From NCBI GenBank assembly GCA_002817055.1, contig MUCU01000009.1, forward strand, positions 1 through 23,494: a stretch of 23,494 nt of DNA, written 5' to 3'. The first letter of the stretch is position 1. Each line of letters opens with the position of its first letter. A model generated the notes under the pieces. The model had not been told where the DNA came from, made no database searches, and saw only the letters and a list, made by a program, of their open reading frames with translations. The DNA is from SAR202 cluster bacterium Io17-Chloro-G7. GTDB lineage: Bacteria; Chloroflexota; Dehalococcoidia; UBA3495. Below, in pieces: positions 23,367 through 23,494 of this stretch. The position numbers and the translations under genes are program-made.

Positions 23367-23494
23367 ACTAAGGGAATGGGCGCTGCATACGGGAGTAACA
23401 TGAGTCATCCCGGAGTTTGGTAAAAGGTTAAAACTCGTACAAGAAACAGCTTGCAAGAAAAGACCCCTTCAGGTGAATTGGTTGTGTGAATCAC

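Overview
The window looks like a piece of a Chloroflexota chromosome, probably of the Dehalococcoidia/SAR202 kind. This is inferred from the gene mix (a NorD-like VWA/MoxR pair, endonuclease Q, a SelA, a lipoprotein of repeated small beta modules), from frequent TTG and GTG starts with good Shine-Dalgarno sites, and from a C-rich palindromic repeat. It is inferred by eye, not computed. No rRNA, tRNA, CRISPR array or insertion-sequence transposase was seen.

Left edge (1-2098). Positions 1-437 hold a decayed CinA-like amidohydrolase domain on the + strand, with in-frame stops and one frameshift. Next, on the - strand, comes a two-gene module: a PD-(D/E)XK nuclease-like protein (1050-1889) and an unrecognised 195-residue partner (473-1060) that overlaps it by 11 bases. 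An inverted repeat sits in the nuclease leader. The module looks like accessory DNA and is the best candidate here for an undescribed system, possibly anti-phage.

Central - strand operon (8498 down to 2099): rimI, a possible 49-residue ORF, coaE, a NorQ/CbbQ-type MoxR ATPase, a CoA-pyrophosphatase-type Nudix hydrolase and a 1119-residue VWA protein. The last three genes are spaced by 8 and 1 bases. The MoxR/VWA pair is expected to remodel or metallate a partner enzyme, but no nor or cbb target lies nearby. The operon seems to end at a hairpin at 2036-2064.

+ strand middle (8601-11372): a TATAAT promoter, a leader with a 15-bp tandem repeat, and a large lipoprotein with a Ser/Thr/Pro linker and repeated DUF5666-like modules. 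A convergent endonuclease Q family gene (11478-12737) follows.

Chaperonin region (12901-15346): a sigma70-type promoter, groES, a 212-bp spacer, groEL and a strong intrinsic terminator. No CIRCE operator is visible. Downstream is a 32-residue RanBP2-type zinc-ribbon microprotein.

Right half. On the - strand are an alpha/beta hydrolase lacking its nucleophilic serine, selA, an NmrA-like SDR, a MITE/REP-like palindromic element, a UbiA-like membrane protein and a UbiE/MenG methyltransferase. The last has a TTG start and a promoter inside a 9-bp palindrome. On the + strand the window ends with a possible small secreted ORF, an ECF sigma factor and its probable membrane anti-sigma partner, whose zinc motif has lost its histidine.
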